The position numbers and the translations under genes were made by a program. Source: Oasisia sp. SBJ-2009 (Eukaryota; Annelida; Polychaeta; Sabellida; Siboglinidae). Taken from it: a stretch of 64,000 nt of DNA. Shown here in pieces: positions 11,347 through 24,072 of this stretch (positions within the stretch are counted from its first letter, which is position 1; every line of letters begins with the position of its first letter). Under the pieces are notes generated by a model, which was given only the letters and a program-made list of their open reading frames with translations, was not told the DNA's origin and did not search any database. The stretch covers positions 13,074,125 to 13,138,124 of the forward strand of contig OZ024856.1 of NCBI GenBank assembly GCA_964017155.1, in the 5' to 3' direction.

Positions 11347-12539
11347 ACAAATCACACACGCCACGACTGCTACTAGCGGCACGCCGCCAAAAGATTGCGC
11401 ATACCCTCGGAAGTTTTGAAAATGGCGACGAACTTAGACTGAGCTACCCTCGAGGGTTATGGGTCTTTTATAACGTCTACAGCGGTGCATTCACATTACT
11501 CTGGCAGGCGCACAGTGCCGTTCTCGTGTGCTTACGAACAACCCCACCGTGACAAACTTGGCGCTGGCAAGTCACCACTGCCGGACGTTTCAGTTATACA
11601 GCTCGACCGAAGTCTTGACACGTATGTAATCTTCGATGATGGCAATTACTTCTTGGGTCATCTACGTATATACCTGCCAACCGTTCCGTTGTTACCAAGA
11701 GACCCCGGGATCTTTGTGAATCCCCCGGACAAGCGGGTTCAAGAAAATGTTAATTTGCTTCAGATGTCTAGTAGGCCAACGCCAACCCCCGTTGTCCGGA
11801 TCCAGTCCAACCGGGCGCAGGTGTTGCGATTGATAATAAATAAACATGACCGAACTGTTTATACTTTCTAATCTCTAAAGTTAGCAGGTATAGGGAGTTA
11901 ATAGTACCTGCACACAACGTTACTCAACTCGACTCCTGACTGTGCCTCAATTCTACATCAGCGAGTTCTACTTTACGACAAAACTAGGCTAATCGTCATT
12001 ATAATTGTCATACACATGGTGTACAACCTTGGTGCACGTGTATAACCTTATGCGCCACGATACCTGGCTTAATTGCCAACGTCCACGGGTGTTTTTGTAG
12101 CTGCACTTGCTCGTAACGACAAATACGAATGTCTCGTATCATAGAAGCGTTGCACTGTACTTAGACCTACTTCCTTGTTCATGAGTGACATCACTTGCGT
12201 AGAGAAAGGACACTTGCCATGGATCACGGATCCTAATTATGGATATTTGAAAAACGATCTGTGCCATTTTGGGTGCCCTTTTCGTAAACATCGAACCTCT
12301 CTGAATAATATTACAGAGGACAACTTCTCAAATCAGTTGGCCTGATTGAAAACATGTTGTTGCGTAAACATTCGCCTAGCACATGGTGATCTGCTAATTT
12401 GTGGTGAATGTTATTGTTGTCATTGTTATTACATATGTCATTATGTTGTGCACTCACAGTAGTTTGTAATGCAACATACTATTTTATTTCGAACATATAA
12501 TAAAAATAATAATTATAGCCATATTTATTCCATTTTGTT

Positions 12540-12770
12540 TCACTATGTAAGTGTACTGAAGATGATCCTCGGCACAACTGGAAGAGGTGTCTAGGGCATG
12601 TGTAAGTGTACTGCAGACGGTCCTCGATACAACTACAAGAGGGTTCTAGGGCATTTGTAAGTGTACTGCAGATGGTCCCTGATACAACTGCAATACGTTT
12701 CTAGGGCATGTGTAAATGTACTGCAGATGGTCCTCGTAACAACCGCAAGAGGGTTCTAGGGAGAACATGT
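12540..12770. repeat. 60-bp minisatellite, about 4 units (duplication A)
   Basis: Unit pattern: GTAAGTGTACTGCAGA.GGTCCTCGATACAACT.CAAGAGG.TTCTAGGGCAT. It lies about 300 bp upstream of the LicD start codon. The paralogous array in B has about 12 units. Confidence 0.93.
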
Positions 12771-12959
12771 ATAAACGGACCCTTGGTCTAGGTAGTCTTG
12801 TTACCAATAAAGGACGTTTGAAGTCGGCAGATCGACATGCAATACTGCTGATATAGGCAGTGCATCCCGCAGCGACATCTAACGTCTGTTTCGGAAAGCT
12901 ACCCGATTCCCTATAGCCTAAGTGAGTCCAAAGCGCTTCATATAACGTTTGTGTCGTTG

Positions 12960-13081
12960 CAGGTGTCTGGCGAAACTACAAGTGTGGCTTGTACAAGATC
13001 GAGACGAGTGGTTTGGCGAGATTACAAGTGTGGCTTTTACAAGATCGAGGCGAGTGGTTTGGCAAAACAACAAGTGTGGCT
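12960..13081 (+). repeat. 46-bp tandem repeat merging into the LicD start region (duplication A)
   Basis: After a possible acceptor (GTTTGTGTCGTTGCAG) come two units of AGTGTGGCTTGTACAAGATC plus GAGGCGAGTGGTTTGGCGAGACTACA, and a third partial copy that contains the start codon itself (GTGGCTATGCACAAGAGGCG). The unit is not a multiple of three, so frames through the array differ and it is best read as 5' UTR. Confidence 0.85.
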
Positions 13082-14104
13082 ATGCACAAGAGGCGAGTGG
13101 CATTCTATCTGATGGTGACGTCTGTGCTTCTAGGCATACTGTCAATATACAACGCACTGTTCAGCAGCGAGCCAGAGAACGAAGTATTGGCAGCACTCGA
13201 CAAGCTGTACGACGACGGAACACAAGACCTAGCGCGGAAGGACATCGACTACATAGAACCCATAGAACCGGACATACAAACCGTGGCTCCTTTAAAGCGT
13301 AAGGTCGCAGGTGCCAGACGCCGACGATGGTACCGGCGACATCACTCGTCCATGAAGCAGATGGCCATAATGAACGTAGAAGAAACCGAAATCATATTCG
13401 ACATTGTTGCGAAACTAGCCGAAGTGTGCAATGCGCATAATATAACCTATTTCCTGTACTCCGGGTCACTGCTGGGTTCCTACCGACATCACAACATAAT
13501 CCCGTGGGACGATGACATCGATGTCATTGTGAATGTGACACAGAGGGTCCCTCTCTACGCGGCCCTAGACACCCTGGCCCCTCGCTACACTGTCGCCTAC
13601 GCAGGAGCTCGGCTCAAGTTCTACTCCGCGCGGTCGACTCCGCAGTCGAACTACCCGTGGAGATGGCCGTACGTCGATATCAGCTTCTTTTACGAAAATG
13701 CAACACATGTTGGCGACATTTCGTCGCAGTTCAGCCACTGTGTCTACCCCAAGTCGATCGTATTTCCGCTGCATCTTAGACCACTGGGGAATTTGTTTTT
13801 GAATTCTCCATTTGATGCATACGCATCATTAAAGATTACATACGGCAGTTTACATTACTGCAAGACTCATCCGTACAGCCACAAATACGAGGAAGTTAAC
13901 AGTGTAGAAACGTACATGAAAATACCGTGCGAGAGGCTACAGAACGTTGTGCCTTTCGTCCACCGGAGCAAAGACAGCGGGGGCGTGAGAGAAACACTCA
14001 TGAAGGGGGACACCACCATTCACTCCATCGTTGTTAACGAGCCACGATACGCAATAGTAACGACGTTCAGTTTAGATCTCTTCGAGTCTAATGAGCTCTT
14101 ATAG
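13082..14104 (+). CDS. LicD/fukutin-family phosphotransferase-like type II membrane protein (copy A)
   Basis: A single-exon 340-residue protein. I start at the ATG at 13082 because it gives a short basic N-terminus and a signal-anchor (about residues 6-26), while the in-frame upstream ATG at 12989 runs through the 46-bp repeats. Residues 76-88 are strongly basic. The LicD signature lies at about 123-148: ITYFLYSGSLLGSYRHH, then PWDDDIDV, with Asp143, 144, 145 and 147. In this nucleotidyltransferase-fold family (bacterial LicD, fukutin, FKRP) these Gly and Asp residues bind nucleotide-phosphate donor and metal; known members transfer phosphocholine or ribitol-phosphate to glycans in the Golgi. 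Substrate here is unknown. It differs from copy B at about six residues. No poly(A) signal was identified with certainty. Confidence 0.85.
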   Translation: MHKRRVAFYLMVTSVLLGILSIYNALFSSEPENEVLAALDKLYDDGTQDLARKDIDYIEPIEPDIQTVAPLKRKVAGARRRRWYRRHHSSMKQMAIMNVEETEIIFDIVAKLAEVCNAHNITYFLYSGSLLGSYRHHNIIPWDDDIDVIVNVTQRVPLYAALDTLAPRYTVAYAGARLKFYSARSTPQSNYPWRWPYVDISFFYENATHVGDISSQFSHCVYPKSIVFPLHLRPLGNLFLNSPFDAYASLKITYGSLHYCKTHPYSHKYEEVNSVETYMKIPCERLQNVVPFVHRSKDSGGVRETLMKGDTTIHSIVVNEPRYAIVTTFSLDLFESNELL

Positions 14105-14404
14105 TCTAATGATGAACATTCTAAGTCTACTCTTCAATTCATGCAGCCTGATAATGAACTATTTTACTTTTGAGTTGACATAGCTTTATGATGAACACTG
14201 TATTTTCATGAGTTAATTCAGCTTGTGACTCGCATTATTGTAACCAGATGACGAACTGTTATACATGGGGCATGTAGCCAGGTGACGAACTCTCACACTT
14301 GTGGTCACTTGAAGGATACTGTGTAATGACGTACGAGCTACGTGTGTAGAACACTGACGTAACATCGCATACCGCGTAGATTCGAGTCCTGTGACCGCTG
14401 CTTG

Positions 14405-15050
14405 CGTACTTCTGTGTCAGCCACAGTTGTGAGCATTGTACGAGTACTTACGCGTCAGTCACAGTTATGATCATTGCACAAGAACTACTGTGTGTCAGTC
14501 ACACATGTGTCCAATTTAAAAAAAATACTTCTCTGTGCCAGTTACAGTTGTGACCACTGCACAAGAAGTACTTCTGTGTCAGTAACAGCTGTGGAAACTG
14601 CACAAGAAGTACTTCTATGTGTCAGTCACAGTTGTGACCATTGCACTAAAAGTACTTCTCAGTGTCAGTCACAGCTGTGCCTACTGCACAAGAAGTACTC
14701 CTCTGTGTCAGTCACAGGTGTGCCTACTTCACAAGAAGTACTCCCCTGTGTCAGTCACAGCTGTGCTTACTGCACAAGAAGTACTCCTCTGTGTCAGTCA
14801 CAGATGTGCCTACTGCACAAGAAGTACTCCCCTGTGTCAGTCACAGCTGTGCTTACTGCACAAGAAGTACTTCTCTGTGTCAATCATAGCTGTGACCACT
14901 TCACATAAAGTACTTCCCTGTGTCAATCACAGCTGTGACCGCTGCGTAAGAAGTACCTTTGTGTCAGTCACAGCTGTGGAAACTACACAAGAAGTACTTC
15001 TGTGACAGTCACAACTGTGGAAACTGCACAAGAGGTACTTCGGTGTGTCA
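14405..15050. repeat. 43-bp minisatellite, about 15 units (duplication A)
   Basis: Unit: CTGTGTCAGTCACAGCTGTG then ACCATTGCACAAGAAGTACTTCT. It contains the palindrome CACAGCTGTG and starts about 300 bp after the LicD stop. All three plus frames are largely open because 43 is not divisible by three and the unit lacks in-frame stops. Confidence 0.95.
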
Positions 15051-15198
15051 GTCAGTCTGTACTCTCCAGATCAAGTTATCTTCTGCAGCCCTATACTGCC
15101 TTTATACTTAACTCTACAACCTGTTCTGTTCAAAGAAAACCTTACTTCAAACACTAATCTTAGGAAGTTATATTTTCTGTGAAGCCAGGTGCACGACC

Positions 15199-16470
<1,272 letters not shown>

Positions 16471-16479
16471 ATTTCAGGT

Positions 16480-16692
<213 letters not shown>

Positions 16693-16955
16693 GATACATA
16701 TATGTGTATATAAATTGATCACTTTTAAAACCGGATCGACGCCCTTGGACACGGCCGTACTCCATTTTGATACGGATGTTAGCTACTAAATGTATGGAGA
16801 AATTATTTTTAACCACATTATGCCCTTGAATGCGTCACAAAACTATACAGAATAATGGAATAATAATCATTTATTGTTACTCACCAAGTAAATCAGTTCG
16901 AAATCAACGAACTAAACCACCGATTACCTTAATCGTTTAAAGATGGCGCGATAGA

Positions 16956-17533
16956 GCCTCGGTTACCCAGACTCCGTGAGGTGGCAGCACCTTTAAGCCC
17001 GTCAACTTCGCCTGTGGAAAATGTGGGTCTGCATTTTCGAACATCCGGGCGGCCTTACCCCAGATTAGGGTAGAGACACTGATTGGCTCTCAGGCCAACA
17101 ATGAAATAAAAATTTCAATAACGATATACTTTTACAAGATAATAATATCATATGAAAAATATTCAACATTTAACCTATATTATCACAAAAGTAAGTAAAA
17201 ATTAATAAAATAAGAATTACGGCAGGATTAACCAGTATCCGTGAGGTGGCAGCATTGTCTAACCCCACACGGATAGCATACAAATTAAATAAGGATGCCT
17301 TTTTTTATTAAATAATGCTGTATTATAAAAACAATTCAAAATTAAACTTATATTAAAACAAAATAAATAGAAATACAAATTTGCAGTTGTTTATAAAAAA
17401 AAAATTACGGCAGCGTCCGTCAGGTGGCAGCATTGTATAGGTCACGCGGATAAACAAACAAAAACCGCCAAAGTGACCAGACTGTCTTCTCGGCGTAGTT
17501 CCGCAGCCGACCGACAGTCGGTTAAGCGAGACT
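16956..17533. mobile_element. Interspersed element present in unit B only; related to 36013-36291
   Basis: Unit A passes straight through GGCGCGAT..TAAATAT, while B carries about 580 bp bracketed by two GGCGCGAT copies. Its first 400 bp match 36013-36291: GCCTCGGTTACCCAG, GTGAGGT, a block around GATTGGC.CTC, and the tail CAATTCAAAATTAAACTT. It also contains three copies of TCCGTGAGGTGGCAGCA (about 16974, 17240, 17414). No ORF, so it is a non-autonomous element of unknown class. Confidence 0.65.
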
Positions 17534-17815
17534 TGGCGCGATGGTAAATATAAGTTCTGAAAACTGCAGCAGGTGGCTAACCGGTTGGGAATGGTGCAAT
17601 CTGCTAGGCTAGTGCTGCCGATCGCCAATTGCGCTATAGGCAAAACAGTTTACTATTTGGTAAAAATAAACAAAAAAATACATGATTCCAATTTTTCCTG
17701 CCCGCTTCCGTTGAAATTATCTATACTACTAAACGACCGGACATCAAACTAGTCTTGCGTAACCGACTGTCGGTCGCCTGCGTAACTACGCCGAGAAGAC
17801 AGTCTGGTGACTTTG
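17461..17815. repeat. Inverted repeat pair of ~60 bp (unit B)
   Basis: About 17461-17525 (ACCAGACTGTCTTCTCGGCG) is the imperfect reverse complement of about 17752-17815. The intervening 230 bp are in unit A too (6040-6240), but A has only the right-hand arm (about 6255-6320). This suggests an older TIR element whose left arm A lost. Confidence 0.7.
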
Positions 17816-18691
17816 CCGGCTTCTGAATATTATCCGTATGGGGCTAAACAATGCTGCTAGAGCTTTGTATCTAGGTGGCAATCTTGTTTAATCTTATTAA
17901 ATATTTTTAAATCTTGTTAAAATGTATGCATATGTGTCAAGCTATCTTTGATTCATCCATTGATCGACCTTACATTATCAACTACATCAACGCGTTATAC
18001 TTTTACGAAGTGGTTGCACTCAATAAACACAATGATTCACTCACTGTCAAGTGGTTGTCCCGCGTCTTTATAACATTGGTCCTAGTCGGTCAATGATGCT
18101 GCTAGAAATCATCAACCGTGGACAGGTGGACTGCATCTTCGCCAGGCGAAAACTCCACACACAAAAATTTACAATAATGTACGAAGACTAACAACGCTGA
18201 AACTAGTAGGCTCAATTCTGACACCCGCTCACATTCCTTTCACCCAACTGGCGTCAAAGGTGTAAATCCCACAGCGATTCTGTCGAGAGTACTCTAAAGA
18301 AACTGGCGTCATTTGCCAGCCTTCGGCTGCGCGACGTAGTAATGGCGCCAACCCGGAAGACGACGACACACCTACTGTGACGTCACAACAATGCGGCAGA
18401 CGCGCCATCTTCGTTTCTGGCGACGTCAGATTTCAACATGGCGACATCGATGATCTAAGCGATCTGGGGGACCTCTTTTCTCCGTCTTTTTCTTCCTCCC
18501 TTCGATTCCTGCATTTATGTTAGCGTAGTCTGCCATAAGGTACACATAGCTAGACTACCGGTATATTATGCTACAGCGGCCTGTCACGAGGCAGGTTAAT
18601 GTGCGTGGCGTGGGCCTATAGCATTGCACGACCAGCCGCACAGCTCAACAATGTCAGTTTCTGTCCATTTGGTTTTTATACAAAATATATC

Positions 18692-18775
18692 AGGCCTGCT
18701 GCGTCCGGGTATTAAACCCGGGCCGCCGGCATGCCAGTCGGGAGCGCCATCCACTACGCTGTCCGCGCCACTCTT
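18692..18775 (-). mobile_element. tRNA-derived SINE head (in duplication B)
   Basis: Paralogue of 7240-7320, with the same A-box-like and CCCGGGTTTAATACCCGG segments on the minus strand. Confidence 0.5.
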
Positions 18776-19189
18776 ACTAAAATTTGAAATTTATGAACAA
18801 TAGATGAGGGTTCTCATTTTACACAAGTGCCGCATACCTATCGAAAATGGCACATGTCTGATGTTTGGGTTTAGGTCTTCTTATTTTATTTCGAAATGTG
18901 CCCGAAAAAACACCTCTCTTACACGAGGCGATAGAAGTGGTATACCCGACGCAAGTCTAGCATAGAATCTCGTAGTTGTATGTGTAGTTTGAAAGAACTT
19001 TTGTTTTTTCGTATGGCAGTTCACCATGACTGGTATGTCTGGCTTTCGGCTTTGTCCGCAAGGCGCTCACGACATGGTCAATGATATGTCCTGCTGGTAT
19101 TTATCACTGTGCGTTATGCTACTAGATCCATAGTCCATCCAATGTCTCAAAGTGGAGCCGGTCTCGGTCTCAATACATCGAATGATTTC

Positions 19190-20003
19190 TACGCTTGTTT
19201 CAGAAGGAAGACAAATGTAATGTGTACTCGGGTTTTACATTGTAGCAAAGCGCCTCAGTGCCTGCGGGGAAAACGTACAGGAAATCGAACAAAAGCTAAA
19301 AATCAGCCTACAGGAAATAAAATATCCAATTAGTGTGACGAAAATAGGATGGTCGTCAATATTGAAAAAAAACCAAGGTCATGATCGGCACGACCCGGCA
19401 ACATTGGCAACACTTCGACAAAACGGACAATAACATGCAAACTCCCTTGTGGTCGAAAGTGAGAGGCTATTCGGCCTTCATGTTGATAATTTCCTCACCT
19501 GGAAGGCCCATTTACAAAATATACACATGATTGCCGGAAAATTCACACTTCTGTGCAGGATAAAACAATACCTCCCATACAAAGCAAGGAAAACGTTGTA
19601 CAACAGCTACAATCTACCCCACATGGACTACTGCAGAACACTCTGGGGCAATGCAACAACATCAGATCGCATCTACTAACTCCAAAGACATGCTGCCAGA
19701 ATATTAACAGAATCGGAATACCGGACTCCGAGTGATCCACTGTTGGAACAAGTATTCTGGCTGCCACTGCCGGAGCGTATCAAATACAGACAGTCGCAAT
19801 TGGTATATAAAGCAGTGAATGGGTTGGCACCAGACTATATATGTGCGTTGTTCACACCGATCTCAAACATCTCGACTAGTACAACCCGATCAAATGATAG
19901 AGGGGACTTGCATGGCCCCCAAAACACGAACCAATGTATTCAAGAACTCCGTTGGTGTAAATGGCGCATATATATGGAATAAATTAGACCCAATAATAAG
20001 AAA

Positions 20004-20036
<33 letters not shown>

Positions 20037-20041
20037 CCTCC

Positions 20042-20089
<48 letters not shown>

Positions 20090-20170
20090 GTAAGACGACA
20101 TATATACATCATGTTTTTAACTATAAACAGCATTTTAACGCATTACGCAATGTATAAGGTAGTCGATCAA
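19190..20170 (+). mobile_element. Non-LTR retrotransposon RT C-terminal fragment, CR1/L2-like (duplication B)
   Basis: Same element and insertion site as in unit A, so it predates the duplication. Recognisable parts: RIKQYLPYKARKTLYNSYNL, PHMDYCRTLWGNATTSD, LPLPERIKYRQSQLVYKAVN. Several frame changes show it is dead. The (CT)n expansion in the ORF (about 20003-20092) is broken by CCCTCCCTC and TTTCTC. Confidence 0.8.
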
Positions 20171-20552
20171 ATTGTTTAGTGCATGTAAGTTATGTTTTAC
20201 AATACACTTGCGTTAGCAATCACGACCCTTAGGGAGATAAAAATAATTAATGTACATTTTGCTCATGGGGTGGGTGGAAACTGGCAATACCCTTTAATTA
20301 CACAAATAAAGATAGAAGTGACATAAAATACAAGACTATGAGCATTGCCGTTGGTCTAGATAAGTAAAGCAAATCCCCATGTCATTTGCATCAATGGGTA
20401 TTGCATTATAAATTATCTAAGCAACTAGCTATCTGAGCAAAATAAATGTGGGGGCCAGAAACCACCAAACAACCCCAGGGAGATAAAATGTACATTTAAT
20501 ATGGTTATCGTGAATAAATAATGTGTTATTATTATTATATTATTATTATTAC

Positions 20553-20765
20553 AGCACACCCGCACATTATGACACCAGCACATTACGTCACCCACACATT
20601 ACGGCACCCACACATTACGGCACCCACACATTACGGCACCTACACTTAATTTACGTCATCCACACATTACGGCACCCACACTTAATTTACAAAACCGACA
20701 CATTACGGCACCCACACTTAACTTACGGCACCCACACATTATCTCACCCACTCCTCACCCTCACC
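20553..20765. repeat. ~16-bp CACCCACACATTACGG array (duplication B)
   Basis: Roughly a dozen imperfect units, longer than the paralogous array at 10916. The 172-residue Thr/His-rich frame here is repeat-derived. Confidence 0.85.
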
Positions 20766-21911
20766 CACGCCGCCAAAAGGTTGCGCATACTCTCGGAAGT
20801 TTTGAAAAGGGCGACGAATTTAGACTGGGCTGCCCTTGAAGGTTATGGGTCAACAAGCGAACAAATGTCTGCAGCGATGCATTCAAATTACTCAGGCAGG
20901 CGTACAATGCCGGTCCCGTGTGTTTACGAACTACCCAACCGTGACTGGCTGACATGTAAGGCCACAAATTTGGTGCAGGCAAGTCACCACTGCCGGACGT
21001 TACAGTTATACAGCTCGACCGAAGTCTTGACACGTAAGTAATCTTCGATGATGTCGATTACATCTTGAGTCATATATATTATTATATACTTGCCAACCGT
21101 TCCGTCCCGGGGTTACCGAGAGACCCCGGGATCTTTGTGAATCCCCCGGACACGCGGGTTCAAGAACATTTTAATTTGCTTCAGATGTCTAGTAGGCCAA
21201 CGCCAACCCCAGTCATCCGGATCCAGTCCAACCGGGCGCAGGTGTTGCGATTGATAATAAATAAACATGACCGAACTGTTTATACTTTCTAATCTCTAAA
21301 GTTAGCAGGTATAGGGAGTCAATAGTACCTGCACACAACGTTACTACTCAACTCGACTCCTGAGTCTGACTCAAGTCTACATTAGCAAGTTCAAGTTCAC
21401 GACAAGACTTGGCTAATCGTCATTATAATCGCAAAGCATGGTGTATAAACTCGGTGCACTTAGGTATGCCCACGCTACCTGATTTAATTGCCAATGTCCA
21501 CGCCTGTTTTTGTGGCCGCACTGGCTCGTATCGACAAATACGAATGTCTCGTATCATACTCATAGAAGCGTTGCACTGTACGTACTTCCTTGTTCATGCG
21601 TGACGTCACTCGCGTGTAGCCTGTGTAGAGAAAGGACACTTGCCATGGATCATGGGTCCTAAATATGGAGATTTGAAAAACGATGCTGTGCTATTTTGGG
21701 TGCCCTTTTCGTAAACATCGAATCTCTCTGAATAATATTACAGACGATAATTTCTCAAATCAGTTGGCCTGACTGAAAACATGTTGTTGCGTAAACATTC
21801 GCATAGCTCATGGTGATCTATTAATTTGTGGTGAATGTTACTGTTGTAATTGTTATTACATATGTCATTGTGTTGTGCAGTCACAGTAATTTGTAATGCA
21901 ACATACTATTT

Positions 21912-22252
21912 CCCTTACAAAAATATAGCATTCAAATACCATTGGTTTGTGAATGGTTTGTGAATGGTTTTTGAGTGGTTTTTGAATGGTTTTTGAATGG
22001 TTTTTGAATGGTACTTGAATGGTACTTGAATGGTCCTAGGGGGTATTATGGCCAAGGGTATTTGAATGGTATCCGAATGGTTTTTTGAATGATATTTTGA
22101 ATGGTATTTTGGATTCTTTGTACCGTTCAGTGGTATCGAATGGTATTTTAAATTACCGTTGAGAGTACCACTGAGTCCTGTTGACATATCATTGATACGG
22201 AATGGTATTCAATGGTAATATGTGGTATACCATTGGCTCATTTTTGTAAGGG
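21912..22252. mobile_element. 341-bp non-autonomous TIR element, with empty site in duplication A
   Basis: Starts CCCTTACAAAAAT and ends with the exact complement ATTTTTGTAAGGG. The next bases are also partly inverted (CAAATACCATTGG against CCAATGGTAT). The interior is built of GAATGGTTTTT- and GAATGGTACTT-like 11-bp repeats. Unit A at about 12483 reads ACTATTTTATTTCG without interruption, matching B's flanks ACTATTT and TTCATTTCG, consistent with a very short target duplication. No coding capacity; superfamily not assignable. Confidence 0.85.
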
Positions 22253-22314
22253 TTCATTTCGAACATATAATAATAATTATTATTATAGCCACATTTGTTC
22301 CATTTTGTTTCACT

Positions 22315-23035
22315 ATTTATGTGTACTGAACGTGGTCCTCGGTACAACTCCCAGAGGGTTCTTAGGCATTTGTATGTGTACGGTAGGTGGTCCTCGATAC
22401 AAATCCAAGATGGTTCTTGGGCATTTGTAAGTGTACTGTAGGTGGTCCTCGGTACAACTCCGAGAGGGTTCTTGGGCATTTGTATGTGCACTGTAGGTGG
22501 TCCTCGATACAAATCCAAGATGGTTCTTGGGCATTTGTAAGTGTACTGTAGGTGGTCCTCGGTACAACTCCGAGAGGGTTCTTGGGCATTTGTATGTGTA
22601 CTGTAGGTGGTCCTCGATACAAATCCAAGATGGTTCTTGGGCATTTGTAAGTGTACTGTAGGTGGCCCTCGATACAACTCCAAGAGGGTTCTTGGGCATT
22701 TGTAAGTGTACTGTAGGTGGTCCTCGATACAACTCCCAGAGGGTTCTTGGGCATTTGTAAGTGTACTGTAGGTGGTCCTCGATACATATCCGAGAGGGTT
22801 CTTGGGCATTTGTAAGTGTACTGTAGGTGGTCCTCGATACAACTGCAAGAGGATTCTAGGGCATTTGTAAGTGTACTGTAGGTGGTCCTCGATACAACTC
22901 CCAGAGGGTTCTTGGGCATTTGTACGTGTACTGTAGGTGGTCCTCGATACAAATCCAAGAGGGTTCTTGGGCATTTGTAAGTGTACTGTAGGTGGTCCTC
23001 GATACAATTGCAAGAGAGTTCTAGGGCATTTGGCA
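22315..23035. repeat. 60-bp minisatellite, about 12 units (duplication B)
   Basis: Unit: GGCATTTGTAAGTGTACTGT, AGGTGGTCCTCGATACAACT, then CC.AGAGGGTTCTTG. Two alternating variants (ACAACTCCGAGAGGG and ACAAATCCAAGATGG) occur in the left half, hinting at a 120-bp higher-order unit. Open minus-strand frames follow from the repeat length. Confidence 0.95.
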
Positions 23036-23290
23036 TTTGTTGTCTATAGAGTATCTCATAACATTTGCTTGGCTTAGCTTGGTTTCAATTCAGTACGGTA
23101 GCTAAAACTATTGTATTAAAAAAAAAATTGTAAGCTGTTGTTTCAACCTAGTTCAATTATCTTTGTTCGGGTTTCGTAAAATGGACTTTTTATTTTCAAT
23201 TCCTTTTCTCCAGATATCATCTTCTTCCATATACCCTTCGTTTAGGGACTAACTCTCTCGCTCACTCACTCAGTAACTCATTCACTCTCT

Positions 23291-23355
23291 TTCACACGCA
23301 CGCACACACACTCAAGGGCACACACACTCAAGGGCACACACACACACACTCAAGG

Positions 23356-23426
<71 letters not shown>
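23291..23426. repeat. (CA)n with CACTCAAGGG interruptions
   Basis: Three CACTCAAGGGCACACA units lead into pure CA (about 23358-23426). Absent from unit A at the matching place. Confidence 0.95.
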
Positions 23427-23430
<4 letters not shown>

Positions 23431-23907
23431 ACTATACGCGATTGATAACCGTGAGTGCTGCGATAAAAACTTAGCTTTATTCTAAGGAGAGTCCATCGAA
23501 ATGTTACCCTTAATTGTCTAGGAAACTTCTGTATGACATGCCAGCCCTTGTTCTATAGAGAACATGAAAAACGGGACCCTTGGTCTACGGAGTCTTGATT
23601 CCAATAAAGGACGTTTGAAGTCGACAGATCCACATGCAATACTGCTGATATAGGCAGTCCACCCCGCAACGACATCTAACATCTGTTTCGGAAAGCTACC
23701 CGATTCCCTATAGCCTAAGTGAGTCCAAAGCGGGCCCCATTTCCATTTATATTATTTAGCTTTGGTCACACGTTTTACAGAATGCGCACACTCGGTTCCT
23801 ACCCTGTCATTGTATTCACGTCGGTGGTTTTTTTTCCCAGTCACCCGGTGTGCCTAAAAACAGCTTCTGGTCGACTACTGTCTTCATATATAACGTTTGT
23901 GTCGTTG

Positions 23908-24072
23908 CAGGTGTCTGGCGAAACTACAAGTGTGGCTTGTACAAGATCGAGGCGAGTGGTTTGGCGAGACTACAAGTGTGGCTTGTACAAGATCGAGGCA
24001 AGTGGTCTGGCGAGACTACAAGTGTGGCTTGTACAAGATCGAGGCAAGTGGTCTGGCGAGACAAGTGTGGCT
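23908..24072 (+). repeat. 46-bp tandem repeat merging into the LicD start region (duplication B)
   Basis: Same 46-bp unit as at 12960-13081, with one more copy here. The last copy before the ATG is shortened (GGCGAGACAAGTGTGGCTAT). The array follows the same candidate acceptor GTTTGTGTCGTTGCAG. Confidence 0.85.

Noticed and set aside
14474..15005. Plus ORFs with HKKYFSVSVTAV-type repeats (also 25303-26185)
   Set aside because: 43-bp minisatellite translated in all three frames.
22189..23036. Minus ORFs of 224-274 residues (EDHLQYTYKCPRTL repeats)
   Set aside because: A 60-bp array has no frame shift, so it stays open; no such frame is kept in unit A.
23719..24072. N-terminal extension giving a 458-residue LicD protein
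   Set aside because: It runs through the non-triplet 46-bp array and is not shared by copy A; the ATG at 24073 gives equal 340-residue proteins.
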